From Pseudonocardia ammonioxydans (GTDB taxonomy: Bacteria > Actinomycetota > Actinomycetes > Mycobacteriales > Pseudonocardiaceae), in assembly GCF_900115005.1 (NCBI RefSeq), contig NZ_FOUY01000011.1, positions 1-64,000 of the forward strand: a stretch of 64,000 nucleotides of DNA, read 5' to 3'. The translations under genes and the position numbers were made by a program. Under the pieces are notes generated by a model. It saw nothing but the letters and a program-made list of their open reading frames with translations, did not search any database and was not told the DNA's origin. Of the stretch, positions 56,777 through 64,000 are shown one piece after another. Positions within the stretch are counted from its first letter, which is position 1. Every line of letters begins with the position of its first letter.

Positions 56777-57586
56777 TCACACCCGGGTGCCCCAGGCGGA
56801 GACCATCGGCGCGGTCGCGAGGTCCGGGAGCCGGCCGGCGTCGAGCGCGGCCAGGTGCCGGTCGATCTCGGCGTCGGTGGCGATGCCGTGCTGGACCAGC
56901 TGCTCGCGGATCTGGACGACCGTGGCCCGTTCGAGCACGGTGCAGGCCGGCGCGCTGATCGGGAACCAGGCGTCGGCGCCGACCTCGGTGAGCCCGTGCT
57001 CGCGCAGCCGCCGGGGGAGCGTCCGCCCGTAGGCCAGGTCGGCCTCGCGCCCGGCCAGCAACGAGCGGAACCCGCGCCGGAGCCGGTTGGCCAGCTGTTC
57101 CTCGGGCGTGCGGTCCTCCGGGCAGAGCAGGGGTTGCAGTCCCGGATCGGCCTCCTCGACCAGCAGCCGGCCGCCCGGGCGCAGCGCCGCGATCATCGAG
57201 GCCAGTGCCCGGTCCCGCTGCGGGACGTGGGTGAGCAGCAGCCGGGTGTGCACCAGGTCCAGGTCGGCGGCGGGTGGCGGCTCGGTCCCGACGTCGTGCC
57301 TGCGGATCTCCAGGTCGTCGGCGCCGGGGCCGTCGAGCCAGGACAGGTCGATGTCGGTGACCAGCACCCGGCCGCGCGGGCCGGTGCGCGCGGCCAGCCA
57401 GGCCGGCACCGACCGGCTGCCGGCGCCCACCTCCCAGCAGCGCCACCCGTCGGCGACCCCCAGCCGGGTCAGGTGCCGGAACGTGCACGGATCGAACAGC
57501 TCGGTCAGCGCGTCGAAACGGACGCCGGCCTGGGGCTGCCGGTTGTCGAGCAGGTACCCGCCGCTGCGCACCATGGCCGTCATCAT
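56777..57586 (-). CDS. SAM-dependent methyltransferase
   Basis: The class I methyltransferase is about 269 aa. Motif I is CWEVGAGSRSVPAWLAAR, followed by LVTDIDLSWLD, LVHTRLLLTHVP and LRPGGRLLVEEADPG. The motif I glycine pattern is GxGxR in place of GxGxG, which is unusual but seen. Start is ATG 57586, or ATG 57574; an upstream GTG-like frame to 57637 is less likely. Acceptor unknown. Confidence 0.8.
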   Translation of the reverse strand: MMTAMVRSGGYLLDNRQPQAGVRFDALTELFDPCTFRHLTRLGVADGWRCWEVGAGSRSVPAWLAARTGPRGRVLVTDIDLSWLDGPGADDLEIRRHDVGTEPPPAADLDLVHTRLLLTHVPQRDRALASMIAALRPGGRLLVEEADPGLQPLLCPEDRTPEEQLANRLRRGFRSLLAGREADLAYGRTLPRRLREHGLTEVGADAWFPISAPACTVLERATVVQIREQLVQHGIATDAEIDRHLAALDAGRLPDLATAPMVSAWGTRV

Positions 57587-57740
57587 CCGCGTACCGGCGG
57601 CCGCGCGCGTGGGCCACGCGGGTCGAGTCGACCGCACGACGAGAAGTGACTCTCGTCACATCGGGCCATCCGGTGGCCGCTCCCACGCATCGTCCCCTGT
57701 GAGCGGGGACACGTCCGGTGTCCCGGATCGGGGGGTCGAG

Positions 57741-58397
57741 ATGAGCAGGAAGAGCGTGCACGCGGTGGCGGCGGTGCTGTGGGCGGTGCTGGGGGGCGCG
57801 CTCCTCGTCCCGGGCGGGGCCGTGGCGGCACCTCCGTCCGACGAGGCGCGCACGGAGGCCGACCTGGACGGCGACGGCAGGGCGGACCCGGTCACGTTGG
57901 TGCAGGTGACGCCGGAGTCCATGCTGCTGCGCGTCGGTCTCGCCGACCGGTTCGTCGACGCGACCGTTCCGGGCAACGCCCGCGGCCTGGCGCCGCGCGC
58001 GGTCGACCTCGACGCCGACGGCCGCGCGGAGGTGCTGGTGCCGGGATCGGTCGGCGCCAACACCGTCACCTCCACGCTGTGGGGTCTCGGGCCCGGGGCC
58101 GGGCTGCGGCAGATGACCGACCCGGGCGGTGCCCCGTGGACGGTGAGCGAGGGCGGTGGCGCCTCGGCGATCGCGGGGCACGGCTGCCTCGCCGACCACG
58201 ACGGCCGGCAGGTCGTCCTGGTCGATGCCCGCCTGGACGACGGTTCGGCGGACCCGAACACCTACAGCGGGACCCGCACGGCGCTCACCGTCGCGAACGG
58301 CACCGCGACACCCACCTCCGTGGTGCCGGTGCAGCGCGTTCCCCGGACGGACCCGCTGCTGCAGGTCGATCCGGCCGGCTGCGCGCCCGCCGACTGA
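57741..58397 (+). CDS. Secreted FG-GAP/EF-hand-like protein
   Basis: The 218-aa protein has a signal peptide (VAAVLWAVLGGALLVPGGAVAA) and two calcium-binding-like loops, DLDGDGRADPV and DLDADGRAEVL, of the kind found in FG-GAP/VCBS beta-propellers. The C-terminal part is polar. It is probably exported. Function is unknown. It is divergent from the methyltransferase and converges on the conservon operon. Confidence 0.75.
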   Translation: MSRKSVHAVAAVLWAVLGGALLVPGGAVAAPPSDEARTEADLDGDGRADPVTLVQVTPESMLLRVGLADRFVDATVPGNARGLAPRAVDLDADGRAEVLVPGSVGANTVTSTLWGLGPGAGLRQMTDPGGAPWTVSEGGGASAIAGHGCLADHDGRQVVLVDARLDDGSADPNTYSGTRTALTVANGTATPTSVVPVQRVPRTDPLLQVDPAGCAPAD

Positions 58398-58422
58398 CGG
58401 GGGGACGTGCGGGGGATACGGC

Positions 58423-58456
58423 GCGGCGCCGGCATCGGAACCGATGCCGGCGCCGC
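58423..58456. terminator. Bidirectional hairpin between convergent genes
   Basis: A perfect 16-bp stem (arm GCGGCGCCGGCATCGG read at 58423-58438, paired with 58441-58456) encloses a two-base loop. It sits between the secreted-protein gene and the conservon operon and can terminate both. There is no T-run. Confidence 0.75.
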
Positions 58457-58478
58457 CGTACCCGTGGGGACCGGAGGG

Positions 58479-59708
58479 TCAGGACACCTCGGCCAGGTAG
58501 GCCGCGGTCTTGGCCGGGTCCATCAGCCAGTGCTGGAAGTCCGACGGGTCGCTGAAACCGTTCGCGAAGCGCCGGGCCACGGTGTCGTTCTGCTGCGCCG
58601 TGCCGAGGATGTTCATCACGTGCTCCGGCGGCGGCGCCAGCATGGCGTTCGTCCAGTCCGTGACGTGCCGGGCGTAGTCCCAGTACCGCTCGAACGTCGC
58701 GTTCATCCACTCCCGGTCGAACGGTCCGTCACCGCGCTCCAGGATGCAGTCGAGGTAGAACTTCGCGCACTTGGCGGCGTTGTTCGAGCCCTGACCGGTG
58801 ATCGGGTCGTTGGCCACGACCACGTCGGCCATGCCGAGCACGGCGCCGCCCGAGGGCAGCTCGCCGACCGGGTGCCGGACGGTCGGGGTGTAGCCGCCGG
58901 CGAGCGCGGCCAGCGGGTCGGTGAGGGTCGCGTTCCGGGCCCGCTCGTACTCCCACGGCAGGTACTTCTTCATGATCTCGCGCATCCGGTCCCACTGCTC
59001 CTGCGAGCCGGGCCGGTCGTCCCAGCAGTCCAGCGGGCCACCGGGGAGCCCCTCGAAGAAGAAGATCTCGCAGTTGCCGCTGAGCGTGGAGCCGGGGATG
59101 ACGAACAGCTCGCCGACCTCGGGGATGACGTTGAACCGGACCGCGCGGAACTCGGGGTGCTCCGGGCGCGGCGGCGCACCGTGGGCGTAGGCCAGGGCGA
59201 GGACCCGCTGGGGACGCGTGTAGGGGGAGCGTTCGGGGTTGCGGTCGAAGAGCTGGACCAGCTCGCCCTTGCCCGCCGCGACGATCACCAGGTCGTAGAG
59301 GGAGGTGAGCCGGTCGAGGTCGGCGGTGGTGACGCCGTGCGTGACGACCTTGCCGCCGCGCTTCTCCAGCAGCTCCAGCCAGCCGGCCATCTTGACCCGC
59401 TGGTCCACCGACTGGGCGTACTCGTCGAGCTTGCCCACCCAGTCCAGCACGCGGGTCGAGTCGGGGCCCGCGATCGAGACCCCCAGTCCCTCGACCCGGA
59501 CGGTCTCCTCCTCCCAGAGGTTCAGCCCGTGGTCGCGCTCGATCTGCAGCGCGTCGCCGAACATGCACTGGGTGGACATGACCCGCCCGCGGCGGATCTC
59601 GTCGGGGGTGCGGGCGCTCATCAGCGTGGTGTCGTAGCCGTGTTCCCGCAGGGTCAGTGCGAGCTGCAGTCCGGACTGGCCCGCTCCGACGATGAGGACC
59701 TTAGGCAT
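58479..59708 (-). CDS. Styrene-monooxygenase-type FAD monooxygenase (StyA-like), conservon-linked
   Basis: The 409-aa protein has the FAD motif VLIVGAGQSGLQLALTLREHG, MFGDALQIERDHGLNLW-type sequence, ADVVVANDPITGQGSNNAAK (FAD-phosphate region) and a helical C terminus. These are the features of StyA, the oxygenase of two-component styrene/indole monooxygenases. Its flavin reductase partner (StyB) is not in the window. The ATG overlaps the cvnD stop by 8 nt, so it is the fifth gene of the conservon operon. The substrate is unknown. Confidence 0.82.
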   Translation of the reverse strand: MPKVLIVGAGQSGLQLALTLREHGYDTTLMSARTPDEIRRGRVMSTQCMFGDALQIERDHGLNLWEEETVRVEGLGVSIAGPDSTRVLDWVGKLDEYAQSVDQRVKMAGWLELLEKRGGKVVTHGVTTADLDRLTSLYDLVIVAAGKGELVQLFDRNPERSPYTRPQRVLALAYAHGAPPRPEHPEFRAVRFNVIPEVGELFVIPGSTLSGNCEIFFFEGLPGGPLDCWDDRPGSQEQWDRMREIMKKYLPWEYERARNATLTDPLAALAGGYTPTVRHPVGELPSGGAVLGMADVVVANDPITGQGSNNAAKCAKFYLDCILERGDGPFDREWMNATFERYWDYARHVTDWTNAMLAPPPEHVMNILGTAQQNDTVARRFANGFSDPSDFQHWLMDPAKTAAYLAEVS

Positions 59709-60360
59709 GTGTTCGTGGCCTTCCTGGCTGTGAGAGTTCGCCCAGCGACAGCACGTAGGACACGAGCCGGCGCAGGGTTTCGACCGTCGACGCGGGTTCG
59801 CGGGCGTCGACGGTGAACAGGGGGACGTGGGCGGGGAGCGCCAGCGCCTCGCGGACGTCGTCGAGGTCGTGGTGCAGGTCCCCGTCGAAGGTGTTCACCG
59901 CGACCACGAAGGGGAGCTCCGAGTCGTTCTCGAAGTAGTTGATCGCGGCGAACGACCGCTCCAGCCTGCGGGTGTCGACGAGGACGACGGCGCCGAGGGC
60001 GCCGCGGGTCAGGTCGTCCCAGAGGAACCAGAACCGCGGCTGCCCCGGGGTGCCGAACAGGTAGAGCAGCAGATCGGAGTGCAGGGTGATGCGGCCGAAG
60101 TCCATCGCCACGGTGGTGGTGGTCTTCTCGGCGTCGACCGGCTCGTCGATGCCGGTCCCGGCCTCGGTCATCCACGCCTCGGTGTTGAGCGGCGGGACCT
60201 CCGAGACGGAGCCGACGAACGTCGTCTTGCCGACGCTGAACCCTCCGGCGACCACGATCTTCGCGGAGACGGTCTCCCGGCCGTGGGGTGCGGACTGGTC
60301 GTGGGGAGCGCTGCCGGGGGCCACGGCCGGTGCTTCAGACCGGAAGCCGTTGGAGGCCAT
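59701..60360 (-). CDS. Conservon GTP/ATP-binding protein (CvnD-like)
   Basis: The 219-aa small GTPase-like protein has the P-loop VVAGGFSVGKTTFVGSV, switch-region threonines (EKTTTTVAMDFGR) and LYLFGTPGQPRFWFLWDDL. This is the Rho/MglA-like family of conservons. NKxD-type specificity is replaced by VAVNTFDGD. It overlaps the DUF742 gene by 26 nt. In Streptomyces it works with CvnB and CvnC in a membrane signalling complex. Confidence 0.9.
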   Translation of the reverse strand: MASNGFRSEAPAVAPGSAPHDQSAPHGRETVSAKIVVAGGFSVGKTTFVGSVSEVPPLNTEAWMTEAGTGIDEPVDAEKTTTTVAMDFGRITLHSDLLLYLFGTPGQPRFWFLWDDLTRGALGAVVLVDTRRLERSFAAINYFENDSELPFVVAVNTFDGDLHHDLDDVREALALPAHVPLFTVDAREPASTVETLRRLVSYVLSLGELSQPGRPRTHA

Positions 60361-60712
60361 CGAGGATCCTTCCGAGCATTTCGCGGTCGTGCTGGTAGGT
60401 GTGCGCGGTGGCGTGCACGTAGACGGCGCCCTGGGAGACCAGGTCGCTGATCAGCACGCGGACGACGCCGAGCGGGGCGGCGATGGCCACCGACAGCTCG
60501 GCGATCGAGGCCCGCGAGCGCGCGTGCTCGTAGAGCATGCGGGACTCGGGCATCAGCGTCTCGGGCAGCCTCGGGTCGTACTCCGGGACCGAGACCAGCG
60601 CCTCGACCAGCAGTTCGTGCCGGGCCCGGGTGCGACCCCCGGTCAGCGTGTACGGGCGGATCCGCCTGCTGCGCGCTCGCGCGCGCCCGTCGGGCGGCGT
60701 GTCGGACGGCAT
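60335..60712 (-). CDS. DUF742 protein (CvnC-like)
   Basis: The 125-aa protein is the small conservon partner with RIRPYTLTGGRTRARHELLV and IAELSVAIAAPLGVVRVLISDLV, a winged-helix-like fold. GGAGG precedes ATG 60712. It links the roadblock gene and the GTPase gene in the conserved order kinase-roadblock-DUF742-GTPase. Confidence 0.9.
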   Translation of the reverse strand: MPSDTPPDGRARARSRRIRPYTLTGGRTRARHELLVEALVSVPEYDPRLPETLMPESRMLYEHARSRASIAELSVAIAAPLGVVRVLISDLVSQGAVYVHATAHTYQHDREMLGRILDGLQRLPV

Positions 60713-60729
60713 GGTGGTCACCTCCCGGG

Positions 60730-61167
60730 TCAGGCCTGCGCCCGGCGTGCGGACAGCACGCGGCGCAGATCGGCACGGACTTCGGGGGTCAGCACGTGAC
60801 CCGCGTTGCGCACGAACTGGGTCATCTCGTAGCCCACGACCTTCATGTCGCAGCCGGGCGCGGTCAGCACCGCGAGCCCGGCGCCCGAGCCGATGCCCAT
60901 GAACAGGAAGTACCCGTGGGTCATCCGGATCATGATCTGCTCGCAGCCGCCCTTGTCGAACAGCGCGGCACTGTTGTGGGCCAGGCTCAGCAGGCCGCTG
61001 GCGATCGCCGCGAGCTGCTCGGCGTCGTCGGTGGAGACGGACTCCGATGCGGTCAGCGGGAACCCGTCGGAGGACATGACCAGGGCGTGGGTGACGCCGT
61101 GCACACGACCGACGAACTCGTTGACGAGCCAGCCGAACTCCTGCGGGGCGGAGGCGGTCTCGGACAT
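60730..61167 (-). CDS. Roadblock/LC7 protein (CvnB-like)
   Basis: The 145-aa protein has the roadblock fold: WLVNEFVGRVHGVTHALVMSSDGF, DAEQLAAIASGLLSLAHNSA and YFLFMGIGSGAGLAVL. In conservons it controls the CvnD GTPase. ATG 61167 overlaps the kinase stop by 3 nt (ATGA); GTG 61170 just upstream is less likely. Confidence 0.9.
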   Translation of the reverse strand: MSETASAPQEFGWLVNEFVGRVHGVTHALVMSSDGFPLTASESVSTDDAEQLAAIASGLLSLAHNSAALFDKGGCEQIMIRMTHGYFLFMGIGSGAGLAVLTAPGCDMKVVGYEMTQFVRNAGHVLTPEVRADLRRVLSARRAQA

Positions 61168-62504
61168 CACTTGGAGTCTCCGTCCTCGGCACCGGCGTCG
61201 TGGGCGTGCGCCGCGGTCTCACCGTCGGTGAAGCCGTCGAGGTCGGCCAGGAACTGGTCCTGGGCGTCCTCGGCGGTGGCGTCGAACGCGGCGCCCGGCG
61301 CCTCGCCGCCGGTCGCGCCCGGCTTGATGCTGCGCGACACGCGCCGGGGCAGCCCGGTCGAGGTCGTGCCGGCGACCGCGGGGGACGCCGGGGCCCGGGG
61401 CGTCGGCGACGGCCGCGGGGCCGACGGCTCGGCGGCCGGGCGCTGCAGCGGCGGACCGTCGTTGTGCCCGAGCCCGCCGGGCGGGGTGGCCGGTACCGGT
61501 CCGGTGTCGGACAGCGGGGCCGGCTCGGGCGGGGGCGGCTGACGGAAGTGGTGCCGTCCGTTGGTGGACGGGACGGTCTGCGCGCCGGACCAGCTCCCCT
61601 CGGGCAGCTCGGTCACCAGCGACGGCGGGACGAGGACGGTGGCGGTGGTGCCGTTCGGCATCCGGTGGTCGAGCGAGACCCGCAGCCCGTGCCGCTCGGC
61701 GAGCCGGCGGACCACGGCCAGGCCCATGTGCCGCACCGCGACGTCGTCGAGCCGCTGCGACCGGGAGAGCCGGTCGTTGAGCTCGGTGAGGCGGTCCGCG
61801 GGGAGGCCGATCCCGTCGTCCTCGATCCGGATCAGGACGCTGCCCTGCTCGGTGAGGTGCCCGCTGACCCGCACGTCCGCGCTCGGCGGGGAGTGCTGGG
61901 TGGCGTTGTCGAGGAGCTCGGTGATGACCCGGCTCAGGTCGTTCGCGGCGAAGCCCACCACGCCCAGCGACGCCACCCGGCCGATGCTGACCTTGGCGTA
62001 CTGGTCGATCGAGGACATCGCCGCGCGCACGGTGTCGAGGACGGAGATGGTGTCCCCGCTGTCCTCGTCGGCGTCGTGGTCGACCAGCACGCGCAGGTTC
62101 TCGGCGTTGCGCCGGAGCCGGGCGGCCAGGTGGTCCAGGCGGTAGAGCTGGTCCAGCCGGTGGCTGTCGTCCTCGCCGCGTTCCATCGCCTCGAGGTTGG
62201 ACAGCAGCGTGTCGATCAGGTTGAGGTCGCGCAGCGCGATGCTGGCGCACACGTCCATCAGCGACCCGTCCGGCGCGGCCCCGGGGGGAACGGCCGGGAG
62301 GTCCTGGAGGTCCTGGAGGCCGGGGGAGCTCGGGGCCGCGGGGTACTCCGGTGCGCCGAACGGCGCCGGAGCGGCCTCGATGGTCCGCAGCGGGGCCGGC
62401 TGGTTCCGCTGCGGGTCGAGCATCTGTGCTGCTGCGACACGTGAGCGACCCAGCAACACACGTGATCGATCGAAGAGTTCACGAGCGCGTGCGCGCGTCG
62501 CCAT
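61167..62504 (-). CDS. Conservon sensor histidine kinase, short form (CvnA-like)
   Basis: The protein is about 445 aa. Its ATPase domain has N-box VITELLDNATQHS, G1 RIEDDGIGLP and a G2-like MGLAVVRRLAERHG. Usual CvnA proteins are larger, with transmembrane helices and a nitrate/nitrite-sensing extracellular domain; none of these is present here, so it is soluble. A proline-rich C-terminal tail follows the ATPase. AGGTGAGG precedes ATG 62504. It is the first gene of the conservon. Confidence 0.82.
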   Translation of the reverse strand: MATRARARELFDRSRVLLGRSRVAAAQMLDPQRNQPAPLRTIEAAPAPFGAPEYPAAPSSPGLQDLQDLPAVPPGAAPDGSLMDVCASIALRDLNLIDTLLSNLEAMERGEDDSHRLDQLYRLDHLAARLRRNAENLRVLVDHDADEDSGDTISVLDTVRAAMSSIDQYAKVSIGRVASLGVVGFAANDLSRVITELLDNATQHSPPSADVRVSGHLTEQGSVLIRIEDDGIGLPADRLTELNDRLSRSQRLDDVAVRHMGLAVVRRLAERHGLRVSLDHRMPNGTTATVLVPPSLVTELPEGSWSGAQTVPSTNGRHHFRQPPPPEPAPLSDTGPVPATPPGGLGHNDGPPLQRPAAEPSAPRPSPTPRAPASPAVAGTTSTGLPRRVSRSIKPGATGGEAPGAAFDATAEDAQDQFLADLDGFTDGETAAHAHDAGAEDGDSK

Positions 62505-62513
62505 GCGCCTCAC

Positions 62514-63015
62514 CTTTGGTCGTGACGGTATGTATTGGCCGTGACCGTGCGTGTCTGACCGGTCATTCTCCGGGGAGCCCGCGTTATGGAAGCAGAACGG
62601 CCGGGGAATGTCGACACCGGGTCTGTTGGCCCAGTCAGCCTATTGCACTGCGCCGTTCGGTAGGATAGTGAGCGAGCGGCTGGCCACTCGCCGTTCTGGT
62701 TGCGCCCTACTGGTCCAGTCGCGCCGGGGTGGCGTGCTGCCGTCCGGAGCAGACCTGCAGGGCGGCGTGGTCGCCGTCACGGCCGGCGTGGATTCCGGCC
62801 GGGGGTGATGTGATCAATTGTGATTCGTTCCGCTGTCGCCTCCGCCGATTCGGCCGAGCAATTCGGAGCGCATTCTCCGAATGTGTTCTCACGCACGCCC
62901 GTCATGGGGTAGCGGAATGGTCGGGCGTGCCGTCGGGCGCGGTGACCGGTGCCCCTGCCGTGCGTCACCCACCCGTGGGGGCCGGCGACCTCGAGCAGGT
63001 GGTGACCGATCAGAA
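62514..63015. other. Gene-free region upstream of the conservon
   Basis: About 500 nt, less G+C-rich than the rest, with no frame that looks coding. It must hold the promoter of the conservon operon, but no convincing -10/-35 pair was found. No tRNA, repeat or inverted terminal sequence was seen. Confidence 0.5.
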
Positions 63016-63330
63016 TCAGTCCAGGTCGAGTACCGCTTTGAGCGCGCGGTCGACGGCCTCGCGCTCCTCGGCGGTGAGCCGACCGACGATCTCGCCCAGG
63101 CGGCGTTTGTGCACGCCTTCGATGCTCGGGATCAAGGCCCACCCCCCGGATCCGGTCTGCACGGCGAGCAGGCCGCCGGGATCGTGGTCGACGACATGCA
63201 GCCCCAGGACGATCGGGGAAGCCGACTGGTTGAAGGCGTCGGGACTGACGACGACCCGGTAGAGGCTCTGCCCGGGGCGTGCGAGGACCGGTTCGTAGCG
63301 CCGGATGTCCCCCCGACGGATCTCACTCAC
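63016..63330 (-). CDS. MazF/PemK-like toxin
   Basis: The 104-aa protein begins IRRGDIRRYEPVLARPGQ and has YRVVVSPDAFNQSASPIVLGLHVVD, the fold signature of the MazF/PemK endoribonuclease group. The usual catalytic threonine/arginine residues cannot be assigned with certainty. Its start overlaps the upstream antitoxin gene by 8 nt. Target RNA unknown. Confidence 0.75.
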   Translation of the reverse strand: MSEIRRGDIRRYEPVLARPGQSLYRVVVSPDAFNQSASPIVLGLHVVDHDPGGLLAVQTGSGGWALIPSIEGVHKRRLGEIVGRLTAEEREAVDRALKAVLDLD

Positions 63331-63541
63331 CGGCGGCAGCGATGCGCTCTGCCTCGGCGTCGTCGATCAGCGACGGATGGGCGGTGTAGAAGGCCGCGAG
63401 CTGGTCGCCGGCCTGGCGCAACTCGTCCTCCCGGACCAGGCGGGCCAGGTAACCGGACACCCCACCCCGGTTCGCGGCCCCGCAGGCCCGGACCCGGGCC
63501 GCGGTAGGGGCGTCGAACGAGACGCTCAGGCGCTCTGACAT
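63323..63541 (-). CDS. Antitoxin of the MazF/PemK-like pair
   Basis: The 72-aa protein has an N-terminal ribbon-helix-helix-like sequence (MSERLSVSFDAPTAARVRAC) and a helical C terminus (DELRQAGDQLAAFYTAHPSL) that would wrap the toxin. Upstream gene overlapping the toxin gene by 8 nt is the typical antitoxin-first order. ATG 63541 is immediately followed on the 3' plus-strand side by an inverted repeat that may be its operator. Confidence 0.75.
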   Translation of the reverse strand: MSERLSVSFDAPTAARVRACGAANRGGVSGYLARLVREDELRQAGDQLAAFYTAHPSLIDDAEAERIAAAGE

Positions 63542-63542
63542 A

Positions 63543-63558
63543 CCGGTGAGGTTACCGG
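63543..63558. promoter_or_regulatory. Candidate toxin-antitoxin operator
   Basis: CCGGT and ACCGG form an inverted repeat separated by 6 nt, just upstream of the antitoxin start. Ribbon-helix-helix antitoxins usually repress their own operon through such short dyads. Assignment by position only. Confidence 0.45.
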
Positions 63559-63731
63559 CGTGCACACCGACCTGTACATCGCGCCGCATACTCGCCTGCC
63601 CATCGCTCGCGTTGCGCGAGGTCGCGCCGGCGCCCCGATCGGTAGCCTCACCACCGGCAGGAGCCGGAGCATCGAGGAGACCCCATGCCGACGATCCACA
63701 CCGGACACCGCGCCGACCGGGAGCCCGGCCG

Positions 63732-64000
63732 GTGACCGGGCCGGGCACGGGGGAGCCCGCGGCACACGTCGGCACCCGCGACCTCGAGGACATGCGCCAG
63801 GCCCGGGCCGACCAGGACGCCATCGACGAGCTCGTCGCGGCGGCCGGCGAGTGCGTGTTCCTGTTCACCGCGGCCGACGGGTGGCTGGCCGGGGTGACGA
63901 TGAGCTACCTGCACGAGGACGGCGTGTTCTGGCTGGCCGCGGTCACCGACCGGCAGCACGCCCGCGCGGTCGAACGCGACTCCCGGGTCGGCATGGTGAT
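63732..64000 (+). CDS. Pyridoxamine 5'-phosphate oxidase-family protein (partial, 3' end outside window)
   Basis: From GTG 63732 the frame runs to the end of the window. It reads VFLFTAADGWLAGVTMSYL, then DGVFWLAAVTDRQHARAVER, with RDSRVGMV at the edge, the start of the FMN-binding split-barrel fold. It is divergent from the toxin-antitoxin genes. The C-terminal part cannot be seen. Confidence 0.7.
   Translation, partial: MTGPGTGEPAAHVGTRDLEDMRQARADQDAIDELVAAAGECVFLFTAADGWLAGVTMSYLHEDGVFWLAAVTDRQHARAVERDSRVGMV

Noticed and set aside
62729..63262. A 177-aa plus-strand frame between the conservon and the toxin gene.
   Set aside because: It runs antisense to the toxin gene at its 3' end, its product is Ser/Arg/Pro-rich without any motif, and it has no ribosome binding site.

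Overview
This window is high-G+C DNA from an actinomycete. GTG starts are frequent, genes overlap by ATGA/GTGA junctions, and several TANNNT hexamers lie 6-9 nt before a start codon, as for leaderless transcripts. The gene order from about 0.5 to 26.5 kb (TPR protein, HAD phosphatase, tlyA, NAD kinase, recN, steA/steB, pyrG, Nudix, xerD, parA, scpA, scpB, rluB, cmk, der) is that of Mycobacterium tuberculosis Rv1691-Rv1713. Together with gpgS- and conservon-type genes this points to a Pseudonocardia-like member of the Pseudonocardiales. The genus is an inference.

Layout. Positions 1-386 hold the 3' end of a 23S rRNA, a 5S rRNA and a strong terminator. Positions 0.5-27.5 kb are the conserved core: rRNA methylation, NAD kinase, SOS-type DNA repair (recN, with a LexA-like box), cell division/envelope (steA/steB), CTP synthesis, chromosome partition and condensation (xerD, parA, scpA, scpB), rRNA pseudouridylation, CMP kinase and the GTPase Der. 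The core is interrupted by a DUF559-nuclease-like gene sitting between two copies of a 62-bp palindromic repeat that starts at a stop codon in both places. Positions 27.5-32.6 kb carry a LAL-type LuxR regulator, a DUF5995 gene overlapping a response regulator, and a tRNA-Pro(GGG).

From 32.6 to 50.8 kb the content is accessory metabolism. Just past the tRNA is a scar made of fused fragments of the neighbouring esterase and transporter genes. A catabolic island follows: carboxylesterase, metallo-beta-lactamase-fold hydrolase and an AAHS-type transporter on the minus strand, then a LysR regulator, then a divergent five-gene operon. Its enzymes match the 2-aminomuconate route of 3-hydroxyanthranilate degradation (dioxygenase, ACMS decarboxylase, semialdehyde dehydrogenase, aminomuconate deaminase, 4-oxalocrotonate decarboxylase; nba-type). 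A DHFR-like reductase, a GMC oxidoreductase, a DUF2252 protein and a complete ureABCFGD urease operon come next.

Positions 50.8-54.3 kb are rearranged. A MFS gene is followed by a relic of a flavin-binding gene, an 80-bp IS-derived miniature element with a 5-bp target duplication, a gpgS gene, and a truncated, frameshifted folP2. This looks like a transplanted folP2-gpgS fragment. Positions 54.3-58.4 kb hold an AraC regulator, an M20 peptidase, a methyltransferase and a secreted FG-GAP-like protein. Positions 58.4-62.5 kb are a conservon (kinase, roadblock, DUF742, GTPase) whose last gene encodes a styrene-monooxygenase-type flavoprotein. The window ends with a toxin-antitoxin pair and the start of a flavin-binding protein gene.

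All identifications come from reading motifs and gene order. No database search was possible.
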